From assembly GCA_938045585.1 (NCBI GenBank), contig CALIAU010000020.1, positions 122,767 to 186,766 on the forward strand: a stretch of 64,000 nucleotides of DNA, written 5' to 3'. The position numbers were made by a program, and so were the translations under genes. This DNA comes from an uncultured Saprospiraceae bacterium. Lineage in GTDB: Bacteria > Bacteroidota > Bacteroidia > Chitinophagales > Saprospiraceae. Shown here in pieces: positions 19,036 to 28,092 of this stretch. The notes under the pieces were generated by a model. The model had not been told where the DNA came from. It did no database searches and saw only the letters and a program-made list of their open reading frames with translations. Each line of letters opens with the position of its first letter. The first letter of the stretch is position 1.

Positions 19036-19215
19036 TAATAAGGGTGTTTCTAAAAATAAAGGTGTGGTTTTAAAAAACTATTATCTCTTCTCGAGATCTA
19101 ATAAGGGTGTTTGTGTAAAGGGTGTAAAACAAAAGGGTGTAAAAAAGGGTGTAATTTAAAATCAGTAAGAGGCTGTGTTAGGGGTGTTTAAGTGTCTAGT
19201 TTAAGGTGTTTAAGT
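19036..19215. repeat. GGGTGT-rich array (ACACCC on minus strand)
   Basis: Eight GGTGT cores, six of them GGGTGT, in ~180 bp separated by A/T tracts: aagggtgtttc, aaggtgtgg, aagggtgtttgtg, aagggtgtaaaac, aagggtgtaaaaaa, gggtgtaattt, ggggtgtttaag, aaggtgtttaag. Confidence 0.85.
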
Positions 19216-19406
19216 TTCATTCTCATTACACTTATAAGACGCGGAGCTGAGATTAAGCCACATGCCTGTCTAAAGCTTTGAATGCTAGCAGACAAATATT
19301 TTATACTTGACAGATGCAAACTAGTATACAATACGATTTAGGAACTAAGTAAAACAAGGGCTTTGCACATCAAATATTTTAATGGAATACATATTTTTTA
19401 TATTTG

Positions 19407-20516
19407 TTATTGCAACGTTAATGCTATCTTCTTTCCAATTTCCATTAGGTAATTCCTAGAATTATGCATTGCATCCTTTTCATTCTCCGCACTAAATATT
19501 ATTGCATGACTAAATACGAAGCGTGATCTATATTCTTTCATGTCCTCTATTATTCCACCAACAAGACCACAGGGTGTATTATAGGTATTACATAATGCTA
19601 ACACATTCCCCACTACCTTTCCTTGAAACGAAGTAGGGTCTATTTTTCCTTCTCCTGTAATCACAAGGTCTGCAGCCTCAATATGCTTTTCGAGTTGTGT
19701 TAGATCTGCCAGCATTTGGAAACCGTTCTTAAGCTGAGCCCCCATGATACCATATAGAGATGCGCCTACTGCTCCTGCTGCCCCCATGCCCGGCATAGTC
19801 GCTAGTTCCATATCGTATTCTTTCTTTAGTACCTGCGCATAATTTACCAAGCCTTTTTCTAATTCTAAAATTTCTTCAGAATTTGCGCCCTTTTGTTTAG
19901 CGTAGGTGTGTGCTGCACCTAAGGGACCAAACATGGGGTTAGTAACATCACAAAGTGCATTGATCTCTAGTTCCTCGAAATTATAGTGCTGATGATTTTT
20001 AATCGATCGTATTTTACTAAGATTTGCTCCTATCGGCTCTAAACGCTTTCCTTGTTCATCCAAAAAATCATACCCCAGAGCCTGTGCCATTCCAATACCC
20101 GCGTCATTTGTTGCACTTCCACCTATGAACAGATAGATTTTCTTAAAGCCATTTTCTATTGCATCTTTTATCTCTAATCCCGTTCCTCTCGTAGACGTAT
20201 ACATAGGGTTTCTATCCTCTTCTTGTAAAAGCACTAAACCACTGGCACTCGCCAACTCAATAAACGCCGTATCACCTGAAACAGAATAACTAGATTGTAT
20301 TTCTCTACCCAGTGGATCAACTGTTTTCACCGGCGACGGAACTAACTCCATTAAAGACTTCATTATTTCAATTGAGCCATCGCCACCATCAGCCATGGGG
20401 ATGGTTGTTATCTTAGTATCAGGATATGTAGTCAAAATTCCAGAGCGGAGTGCATCACACACTGCTTGTGCAGTCAGGGAACCTTTAAATTTATCGGGAC
20501 AAATAAGTATTTTCAA
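19407..20516 (-). CDS. Glycerate kinase (GlxK/GarK family)
   Basis: MKILICPDKFKGSLTAQAVCDALRSGI, IPMADGGDGSIEIM, IGGSATNDAGIGMAQALG, DLVITGEGKIDPTSFQGKVVGNV. Confidence 0.95.
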   Translation of the reverse strand: MKILICPDKFKGSLTAQAVCDALRSGILTTYPDTKITTIPMADGGDGSIEIMKSLMELVPSPVKTVDPLGREIQSSYSVSGDTAFIELASASGLVLLQEEDRNPMYTSTRGTGLEIKDAIENGFKKIYLFIGGSATNDAGIGMAQALGYDFLDEQGKRLEPIGANLSKIRSIKNHQHYNFEELEINALCDVTNPMFGPLGAAHTYAKQKGANSEEILELEKGLVNYAQVLKKEYDMELATMPGMGAAGAVGASLYGIMGAQLKNGFQMLADLTQLEKHIEAADLVITGEGKIDPTSFQGKVVGNVLALCNTYNTPCGLVGGIIEDMKEYRSRFVFSHAIIFSAENEKDAMHNSRNYLMEIGKKIALTLQ

Positions 20517-22157
20517 TCAGCTTAATATTTGTGGTAGATAGGCACAGAGTACCAATATCAAAATGAAATATCCGAATAATATATAACTCTCCTTACAAAA
20601 GAAATCATTCCAAGTAAACTGTGGTCGCTCTAATAGGTTCTCATCTTTTTTTATTCCTGGAGAAATAAGACTCACTAGATAGGCAACAGCTACTGCTATA
20701 AAAAATCCTGTAAAATTAAGCCAGATCCAAAAAACCGAAACGCCTGGGTCAAATCCAATAATGCCTTGCATTGTTTTTGAGAATATAAGATTGATCAATA
20801 CAGAAACTATAATCCCAACTTTCATTCCCCCTGCACTTATCTTTCTGGAAAAAATAGCCAATACAAAGGTGGCTAAAACAGGGCCATAAAAAACTGAACC
20901 GATTGCATTTATTATCTCAATCACGGGGTTTTGACTGCCTCCAAATAAAAAGGCTGCACCTATGCATACCACTCCCCAGAAGACAACCATGTATTTTGAG
21001 TAGCGCATATAGTTCTCTTCATTCACTATGCCTTGTCTTTTTAGAATGTCCTCCATGGTCACGGCAGATAGCGAATTAATAGTAGAGCTCAGTGAAGACA
21101 TTGCCGCTGACATAATCCCTATCATCAAAAGACCAATTAGACCATGTGGAAGATAGTTCATGATAAACACTGGCATCATTAAATCTGCTTTGATCCCATT
21201 GGATGCAAACTCTTTTGGAAAATGTTTCTCGGTGAGATTTTGAATATCTGACAGAAACTCTGGCGTGCTCATTACTAACTCTCCAATAATCAATCCCATA
21301 ATACAGTAAATCAACACAACTGGAAATCGCAAAAGACCATTTGCCAATAATAACTTTTTTATAGTCCCCTCGTTCTTTGCTGATAACATTCGCTGCGCCT
21401 GTGTTTGGTCACAGCCATAATAGGATATGTATAGAAACAAGCCGCCAATGATCATTGGGAACAAACCATACTCCTCTCCTTCTCCAATGCCCCAATTCAT
21501 ATCCATTACCTGAAGACGACTTGGGTCAAATTGTATTGCCTCTCCTGTTTGTGTTAAATGTATCCAGCCATATATCAGGCAAACCACCAGACCGACAAAT
21601 AAAATAATCATCTGCACTGCATCTCCCCACACCACTGCCTTCATGCCACCCTGCCAAGAGTATATGATGGTAATAACACTTATGATGAGTATGGTAACAC
21701 TAAAGTCTAGATCTAATACTGCTTGCAGTATAAAAGCAATAGCGTACACCATTACGCCAGTACTTAGGGCTCTGTTAATTTGGAATACAATACTTAGGAT
21801 CATACGGGTTGAATAATCAAATCGCCGTTCTGCATATTCGTAAATACTCACTATGCCCGACCTAAATAATGGTGGTATTACAACTAACATAATAAACAGC
21901 ATGGCAATAGGCACTGCCATTTCAAAGGTGAGCCATTTTAAGCCACCATTCATTTTTAATCCTACAAAGGCTGGCGCGGATATAAAACTAATGGCGGAAA
22001 GCTGTGTCGCCATGGTAGAGAGGCTTAGGGGAAACCAACCTAGGGAATTTCCACCGAGAAAATAGTCTTTCGATGTTTCGTTCTTTTTGAACATAAACCC
22101 CAAAAGAACAAATCCTATTAGGTAGGCTAAAACAATTCCATAGTCTAATATATTCAC
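20517..22157 (-). CDS. Sodium:solute symporter (SSS family)
   Basis: LGWFPLSLSTMATQLSAISFISAPAF, many TM segments, SAAMSSLSSTINSLSAVTMEDI. Confidence 0.93.
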   Translation of the reverse strand: MNILDYGIVLAYLIGFVLLGFMFKKNETSKDYFLGGNSLGWFPLSLSTMATQLSAISFISAPAFVGLKMNGGLKWLTFEMAVPIAMLFIMLVVIPPLFRSGIVSIYEYAERRFDYSTRMILSIVFQINRALSTGVMVYAIAFILQAVLDLDFSVTILIISVITIIYSWQGGMKAVVWGDAVQMIILFVGLVVCLIYGWIHLTQTGEAIQFDPSRLQVMDMNWGIGEGEEYGLFPMIIGGLFLYISYYGCDQTQAQRMLSAKNEGTIKKLLLANGLLRFPVVLIYCIMGLIIGELVMSTPEFLSDIQNLTEKHFPKEFASNGIKADLMMPVFIMNYLPHGLIGLLMIGIMSAAMSSLSSTINSLSAVTMEDILKRQGIVNEENYMRYSKYMVVFWGVVCIGAAFLFGGSQNPVIEIINAIGSVFYGPVLATFVLAIFSRKISAGGMKVGIIVSVLINLIFSKTMQGIIGFDPGVSVFWIWLNFTGFFIAVAVAYLVSLISPGIKKDENLLERPQFTWNDFFCKESYILFGYFILILVLCAYLPQILS

Positions 22158-23530
22158 AGGCCCGAATTTAAATGAATGTAACTAGAGGCTGTCCATGAGA
22201 AATTATCACCACCATAGCCCTTTTCTAATGTTTCTACTACTTCCTTCCGCGCTTCAAAATACTCAAAAAAGCCTAGCTTATGAATCAGCGTAATAAGATC
22301 AGATTTAACTAGCTCTGCTGTCTCTTTAAAGGAATAATTTAGTAAGCCATGGTAGACCATCCAATTCATCTGTGGCCATATAGGGCCTCTCCAATATCTC
22401 TTAGATTCAAAATGTGGACTGTCTACATCAAAGCTTGGACAGAGGTAAAAACCTCTCTTAGATATGTCTTCAAGATAGGTGTTGATTTTACTAGCCTTTG
22501 TCTCATCAGGAATGTTTGCAAATAAGGGAACAATGCCACCGATCTCACGATGCAGAACTTGTTTTTCGTTTCTTAAATCATAGGCTACATACATTCCTAA
22601 TTCTTCATTCCAAAATTTATGATCATAGTTTGATCTGCTGAGTGCTTGCCACTCCATTACTTCTCCCGCATCTAGCTGTAGGTCTTTGGCAATCTGAATT
22701 AGACTTGCATTGGATTTAATGAGTATAGCATTCATCATATTGTCCTGCATCAAGAACGGACTTTCTTCTGCTATTTCTTTTCCGTCGTATTGATACTTCT
22801 TTCCTAATTCTAAAAGATATACATAGCGATCGTATTTGTCTTGCGTTGGCCTTTGGTCCTCTTCAGAAATGGACGTATCTCTTCTTTGGTACGGAGGAAT
22901 AGATCCGGGTAGTATTTCTATGCTTCGCATTGCCTCGTCCCAGAGTGGCGAATTATCTCTCCCTGATTCCCAAGGATGATAAATAAAAAATAAACCTTCT
23001 CTATTGGGATCTCTATACGTGTAAAGGAACCGATGGTAGTGCACAACTTTAGGGAAAATATGCCTAACAAAGTCTCTTACCTCTTGATTCTTCCAATGGT
23101 TTTTTAAAATATCTTCCAAGATAAAACCAAACACTGCTGGCTGGGTAATCCCAGAAGATTTAGGGGAGCTGGGTGCTCCTGCATTCACTGCAGAATTCCA
23201 AAAGTCAAAATTAGGAAAATACGTTTTCTCGTTTTCGCTATGGAATAAGATATGAGGTATCATTCCGTTTTCCCATTGTCCAGAAAACATCTTCTTAATT
23301 TCCTGGAGAGACATCTTTATATTATACGTAGATGTTCCCAAGGACACAAATCCAGAATCCCACATCCACTGAAAAGGATATAATTTAGATGTTGGAATAG
23401 TAAAACCATCTCTCCAGTTATTCTCTAAAATTTGCTTTGCTTTGTCTAGATCTCTCAAGGTGTCCAAGTCTGTTTTATAATAATCCCAGCTGCTTTTAAA
23501 TATAAACAATAAGACCATAAAATATAGCAA
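22154..23530 (-). CDS. MGH1-like glycoside hydrolase (GH63-related; candidate mannosyl-/glucosylglycerate hydrolase)
   Basis: LYPFQWMWDSGFVSLG, HPWESGRDNSPLWDEAM, YWRGPIWPQMNWMVYHGL, DNFSWTASSYIHL; 4-bp overlap with the symporter gene. Confidence 0.8.
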   Translation of the reverse strand: MLYFMVLLFIFKSSWDYYKTDLDTLRDLDKAKQILENNWRDGFTIPTSKLYPFQWMWDSGFVSLGTSTYNIKMSLQEIKKMFSGQWENGMIPHILFHSENEKTYFPNFDFWNSAVNAGAPSSPKSSGITQPAVFGFILEDILKNHWKNQEVRDFVRHIFPKVVHYHRFLYTYRDPNREGLFFIYHPWESGRDNSPLWDEAMRSIEILPGSIPPYQRRDTSISEEDQRPTQDKYDRYVYLLELGKKYQYDGKEIAEESPFLMQDNMMNAILIKSNASLIQIAKDLQLDAGEVMEWQALSRSNYDHKFWNEELGMYVAYDLRNEKQVLHREIGGIVPLFANIPDETKASKINTYLEDISKRGFYLCPSFDVDSPHFESKRYWRGPIWPQMNWMVYHGLLNYSFKETAELVKSDLITLIHKLGFFEYFEARKEVVETLEKGYGGDNFSWTASSYIHLNSGL

Positions 23531-23547
23531 ACTAATCCGCCTCCAAC

Positions 23548-23582
23548 AAAAAAGGCGAGAACTTCAGTGAAATTCTCGCCCT
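23548..23582 (-). terminator. Rho-independent terminator (minus strand)
   Basis: Minus strand GGCGAGAA...TTCTCGCC followed by TTTTTT, downstream of the 23605-24249 lipoprotein. Confidence 0.85.
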
Positions 23583-23604
23583 TGTGCAATACTAATAATT
23601 AATT

Positions 23605-24249
23605 TTACTCACAATCATCTTTAAGTGCAATGAGCTCCTCCTTAGAGTTCACTGTAACTATGCTGCCATCTTCTTTCATTTCTACGTCTACTGGAAACTC
23701 CAAGCTAGGACGTTCTTCTGCATCTGGATTGTTTATTCTCCATTCTCGTAAGGCAGTTTTTAATGCAAATCTATCTTCAACTTCTACATTTGAACCATCC
23801 GGAAAAGCAATGGAAACAGGATAGACTAGTCTGAAACAATGTCGGCCTTTTTTATTTTCAAATCTTTCTCTTCGGCATTCTTTAATGACTTCTCTTAGGT
23901 CTGTTCTAGACTCAATAGAAATCAAGGAACCGTCTTCTTGAATAAGTTCAATTGGGTAGGCTAAACTAGGTCTTCCTTCCACATCGGGATTGTTTTCTTT
24001 CCATAGGCGAGCCGCTTCTTTAGCCTCTTCCATAGAATTTGCGCTAGCAAAGGTTCCATCTGGAAACTCTATACTAATTGGGTATACAATTTCAAAACAT
24101 CCTGTAGGTCCTGAGCGTGTTTCTACAGAAATATTCTCAACTAAATTTTCTGAAAAGAGTTCGGCCTCTTCGATGTTATCACTACCACAGGCAGTAAGAC
24201 ATAGGGCTGTCACTAAAAATAAAAAAGCATTTTTCAACATAGCAATCAT
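23605..24249 (-). CDS. Lipoprotein with two internal ~90-aa repeats
   Basis: Lipobox LTACGS; CFEIVYPISIEFPDGTFASANSMEEAKEAARLWKENNPDVEGRPSLAYPIEL versus CFRLVYPVSIAFPDGSNVEVEDRFALKTALREWRINNPDAEERPSLEFPVDV. Confidence 0.85.
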   Translation of the reverse strand: MIAMLKNAFLFLVTALCLTACGSDNIEEAELFSENLVENISVETRSGPTGCFEIVYPISIEFPDGTFASANSMEEAKEAARLWKENNPDVEGRPSLAYPIELIQEDGSLISIESRTDLREVIKECRRERFENKKGRHCFRLVYPVSIAFPDGSNVEVEDRFALKTALREWRINNPDAEERPSLEFPVDVEMKEDGSIVTVNSKEELIALKDDCE

Positions 24250-24337
24250 TTTTTAAGATGAATAATATTGGTTACGCTTACTGAGACTTATGTAACTTTG
24301 AAAAGTTTAATGCTAAATCCAATAAAATTAAAGATTC

Positions 24338-24853
24338 ATGAAATTTTTAGAGTCAGAACGATTGTATTTACGGAAGATGATAAGAGAGGACTTTCCTCTT
24401 TTCTTTCATTTAGAGACTGATCCTACTGTTATGCGCTACATAGGACCTGCAAGAACAGAAGAAGCTGCGCGCGCACGTATGGAAAAGAGTTTTGTGCAAT
24501 ATGAAAACACCAATGACTTTGGAAAATGGATGGCTGTGGAAAAAGCATCTGACAAGGCAATCGGATGGTTTGTATTGACGCCTTTAGATGGAACAGAACA
24601 AATTGAAATTGGTTATCGCTTGAAAGAGGAGTTCTGGGGTAAGGGATATGCAACTGAAATGTCTCGGGTTATTTTAGAATATGGATTTAATATTGTAGGG
24701 CTTGACCGTATTGTGGGAGTCACACATCTAGAAAATGAAGCTTCTGGTAATGTTCTTAAAAAGATTGGCTTGCAGTATATAGGTCAGGAGCATTATTATA
24801 ATACAGATGTGCATTTTTACGAATTAAGAAAAGAGGATTATCTTACAGTTTAA
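24338..24853 (+). CDS. GNAT family N-acetyltransferase (RimJ/RimL-like)
   Basis: ESERLYLRKMIREDFPLFFHLETDPTVMRYIG, EIGYRLKEEFWGKGYATEM, NEASGNVLKKIGL. Confidence 0.92.
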   Translation: MKFLESERLYLRKMIREDFPLFFHLETDPTVMRYIGPARTEEAARARMEKSFVQYENTNDFGKWMAVEKASDKAIGWFVLTPLDGTEQIEIGYRLKEEFWGKGYATEMSRVILEYGFNIVGLDRIVGVTHLENEASGNVLKKIGLQYIGQEHYYNTDVHFYELRKEDYLTV

Positions 24854-24865
24854 GTCAAAGATTGC

Positions 24866-26407
24866 ATGATGCGCGATTATTTCAACAAGCTTGTTCAAAA
24901 ATACATGGAGCACAGATATCCCTCTGTAGATCGGATGCGCACCGACCCGAACAGTTATCAGCAAAAGATGTTTGCATCTCTATTGCCTGACTTAACAGCG
25001 ACTGAGTATGGCTATAGGCATTTTGCAAAAGAAATAAAGAACTACTCTGATTTTAAAGCTGCCCTTCCTCTTATCCAGTACGAAGACATTGCATCTGATA
25101 TTCATCGTATGATGCTGGGTGAAAAAAGAATTTTATGTAAAAGCAATGTGCGTCATTTTGCCAAGTCTAGTGGTACCACCAATGATCGATCAAAGTACAT
25201 ACCTCTAACTAAGCGCTATCTTTTTCAAAATCACATCCGTGGCAATTGGGACGCAGTCACCTTTGTCCACCACAGCAATGCAGATAGTAAAATATTTTCC
25301 AGAAAGAACCTTCTTATGGGTGGCAGTTTAGAGCCCTTTGCGGAGAACAAAAATGTGATCGTTGGAGATATTTCTGCTATAATGGTTAACAATATACCAC
25401 CTGTAGGTCGGCCATTTTATACACCTGATTTCCAAACTGCTCTTATTGCTGATTGGGAAAAGAAGATAGACTTGATGGCTGAGATTTGTACTAAGGAGAG
25501 TGTGCATATTTTGGCGGGGGTTCCTACCTGGTCGATGGTATTGTTTGATAAAATATTAGAAAAGACAGGCAAAGATCATATGTTAGAAGTATGGCCTGAA
25601 GCGATCGCCTATTTCCATGGTGGCGTCAGTTTTGAGCCTTATCGAAATCAGTTCTCAAAGTATTTTCCTGGTGATAATATAGATTATTACGAAGTCTACA
25701 ATGCCTCAGAAGGCTTTTTTGGCTTACAAGATATACCAGGAAGAGACGACATGCTCTTATTGAGTAATAACGAAAACTTCTTCGAGTTTAATCCTCTAGA
25801 AGACCATCTACAAAATATAGATAACTGTGTAAGAATTGATGAGGTAGAGCAAGGGCGTACCTATGTTCTTGTTGTAAGCAATAGGAGTGGTTTGTGGCGT
25901 TATGTCAACGGTGACACCATACAGTTTACAAGCATCACTCCACCTAGAATTAAAATTGTTGGTCGGACTTCCCAGTACATAAATGTTTTTGGTGAAGAGC
26001 TTATGGTTTCTAATACTGAAAAAGCCTTGCAGTTCTGTTGTAAGCAATTGCACTGTAGTATAAAAGAATATACGGTTGCACCTAGTTATTTAGAGAAAGG
26101 AAAGCGCGGCTACCATGATTGGCTAATTGAATTTAATACTGCTCCAATAGATCTGTATGTCTTCGCATCTATGTTAGATAGACAATTACAAGAACTTAAT
26201 TCGGATTATGCTGCCAAACGGTTTAAGGATCTAGCCTTAGAAAATTTAAAACTTATATCTCTACCTAAAGGCACATTTGATCATTGGTTCAGAAGCAGAG
26301 GAAAGTACGGAGGACAGAATAAAGTGCCTAGGCTTTCTAACGATCGGAAACTCTATGAGGAAATTCTGCGTTTTAATACAAAAGAAACAGCAAGTCTTTG
26401 GAAATAA
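24866..26407 (+). CDS. GH3 auxin-responsive promoter family protein (acyl-adenylase-like)
   Basis: FAKSSGTTNDRSKYIPLT, YNASEGFFGLQD, YRYVNGDTIQF-like LWRYVNGDTIQFT, GRTSQYINVFGEEL. Confidence 0.9.
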   Translation: MMRDYFNKLVQKYMEHRYPSVDRMRTDPNSYQQKMFASLLPDLTATEYGYRHFAKEIKNYSDFKAALPLIQYEDIASDIHRMMLGEKRILCKSNVRHFAKSSGTTNDRSKYIPLTKRYLFQNHIRGNWDAVTFVHHSNADSKIFSRKNLLMGGSLEPFAENKNVIVGDISAIMVNNIPPVGRPFYTPDFQTALIADWEKKIDLMAEICTKESVHILAGVPTWSMVLFDKILEKTGKDHMLEVWPEAIAYFHGGVSFEPYRNQFSKYFPGDNIDYYEVYNASEGFFGLQDIPGRDDMLLLSNNENFFEFNPLEDHLQNIDNCVRIDEVEQGRTYVLVVSNRSGLWRYVNGDTIQFTSITPPRIKIVGRTSQYINVFGEELMVSNTEKALQFCCKQLHCSIKEYTVAPSYLEKGKRGYHDWLIEFNTAPIDLYVFASMLDRQLQELNSDYAAKRFKDLALENLKLISLPKGTFDHWFRSRGKYGGQNKVPRLSNDRKLYEEILRFNTKETASLWK

Positions 26408-26697
26408 AGAAAATCATAGAAGAGTTAGGTGCCACTGAAAAAGAAGCCAGTGACGAACTGATGATCGAAGAGATCTCAGTGCGTGTCGCTGATATGATGG
26501 ATGACAATATCGATTTACTTATGAGCTATCTATATCGTCTAGACATCGAAGAATCAAAAATCAATCATGCCCTCCGTACGTCTAATGTTATCTTAGCACC
26601 CAAGGCGCTTGCAGAACTTATCTGGGAACGCCAAAAACAACGTCTGGCTACTAAAAAGAAGTACAAGCAAGATCCTATAGAAGGATGGGAGTTCTAA
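26398..26697 (+). CDS. Hypothetical protein (TTG start overlapping the GH3 gene)
   Basis: 99-aa ORF, TTG start, 10-bp overlap with the upstream gene suggests translational coupling. Confidence 0.6.
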   Translation: MEIKKIIEELGATEKEASDELMIEEISVRVADMMDDNIDLLMSYLYRLDIEESKINHALRTSNVILAPKALAELIWERQKQRLATKKKYKQDPIEGWEF

Positions 26698-26764
26698 TAG
26701 GCTTTGTAGTCACATCCTTAGATCATATCGTATATTCGCGTTTGCAAAATTGACGCTGCATTCT

Positions 26765-27481
26765 ATGCTTGTAAAAACCAAGGGTATTGTTCTTAAAAGT
26801 ATGAAGTATAGTGAAACCTCACTGATACTAGACATCTATACAGAAGAAAAGGGTTTGCGATCGTGCATAGTGAGTGGAGTCAGAAAAGTGAAAAGTAAAA
26901 CTGCTAGTTTATATCAGGTTTTACAGATTCTCGATCTTATTATCTACGATAAGGATGCCCAAAAATTAAATCGCATTAAAGAAGCTTCTTCTGCCTACCT
27001 GTATCGTTCTATCACCTTAGATATTCATAAAACAAATTTGGCAATCTTCCTCATTGATATTGCCTCTCATACAATCAAAGAACATGAAGCAAACGCTGAA
27101 TTGTTTTCTTTTCTAGAAATGTATCTGCGTTACCTTGACAACACCACAGACAGTATTGCCCTCCTCTCTTTAAAATTTATGTTGGACCTTTCCTCCTTTT
27201 TGGGTTTTGAACCATTAGACAATTATGGTCTACAGGATATATGTTTTGATTTAGAAGAAGGTAAATATGTTCCTGAAGATAGTAGAGGTAATTACATTCT
27301 GAATGCAGAACTCAGTCAGCATATAAGGACTATTCATAAAATGGAAATGCAAGATGTGCAGAGTTATAAAATTCCCAAAGCAGAGCGTACTGTTTTAGTA
27401 GACAAACTTGTATTGTATTATAAGTTGCATATGGAGGGCTTTAAGGATCCTAAGTCCTTAGAGATATTTAGAGGGTTGTGA
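26765..27481 (+). CDS. recO: DNA repair protein RecO
   Basis: KTKGIVLKSMKYSETSLILDIYTEEKGLRSCIVSGVRKVKSK; C-terminal pattern fits. ORF track starts at TTG 26750; ATG at 26765 preferred. Confidence 0.93.
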   Translation: MLVKTKGIVLKSMKYSETSLILDIYTEEKGLRSCIVSGVRKVKSKTASLYQVLQILDLIIYDKDAQKLNRIKEASSAYLYRSITLDIHKTNLAIFLIDIASHTIKEHEANAELFSFLEMYLRYLDNTTDSIALLSLKFMLDLSSFLGFEPLDNYGLQDICFDLEEGKYVPEDSRGNYILNAELSQHIRTIHKMEMQDVQSYKIPKAERTVLVDKLVLYYKLHMEGFKDPKSLEIFRGL

Positions 27482-27525
27482 GGGTGGTGTGGTTTAGTCG
27501 TTTCGTGAAAATTAAATTCCTTATA

Positions 27526-28092
27526 TCAAAAATGAAAATTGACCTGTACCTGTCCAATATTTCGCAAGCTTAATTCTGTCCATGCCTCGTTCTCATCGGG
27601 GTTAAAGGAATTAGGATTATGTATTGTATTCCGTTCAAACACAAAACTAGGTTCTGTAGATAGAGAAAAGTGTTTGCCTATTTTAAACATGAAGCCTGCT
27701 AATAGTTCTACACTATATTTTCTTGTCGTTCTATCATTACTGTTCAAGACTCCCTGGGCATAGCCTAAGTCAAAGCCAGAATAAAATCTCCAATTATTGC
27801 TTATAAGAAAATGCTTATCCAAGCCTAGTCTAATTGCCGCATCCGATATTGCATTTTCATCCGAACTATAATCCAAGCTCACTGCTGAACGAAGACTATA
27901 GCTTTCATCCATGGAATAACGATAACTCACATCCAAGTTGTTTGCTTCTTCATTGAAGAAAAAAATAAACTTGGAGGCATTTAGTCCAATCTGATGTTTA
28001 GTTATTCCTTCTTGGGAATAACTAATAGTACTAAGGAGGAACCCTAGCACTATTAGCATATTATGTTTCTTAATTAAAATCAAAGAATTCAT
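27526..28092 (-). CDS. Outer membrane beta-barrel-like protein
   Basis: Signal peptide, alternating beta-strand pattern, terminal aromatic (QVQVNFHF). Confidence 0.65.
   Translation of the reverse strand: MNSLILIKKHNMLIVLGFLLSTISYSQEGITKHQIGLNASKFIFFFNEEANNLDVSYRYSMDESYSLRSAVSLDYSSDENAISDAAIRLGLDKHFLISNNWRFYSGFDLGYAQGVLNSNDRTTRKYSVELLAGFMFKIGKHFSLSTEPSFVFERNTIHNPNSFNPDENEAWTELSLRNIGQVQVNFHF

Noticed and set aside
18841-19400. Possible tRNA or rRNA in the purL/glycerate-kinase gap
   Set aside because: No cloverleaf, CCA end or rRNA signature seen; hairpins are explained by repeats and terminators.
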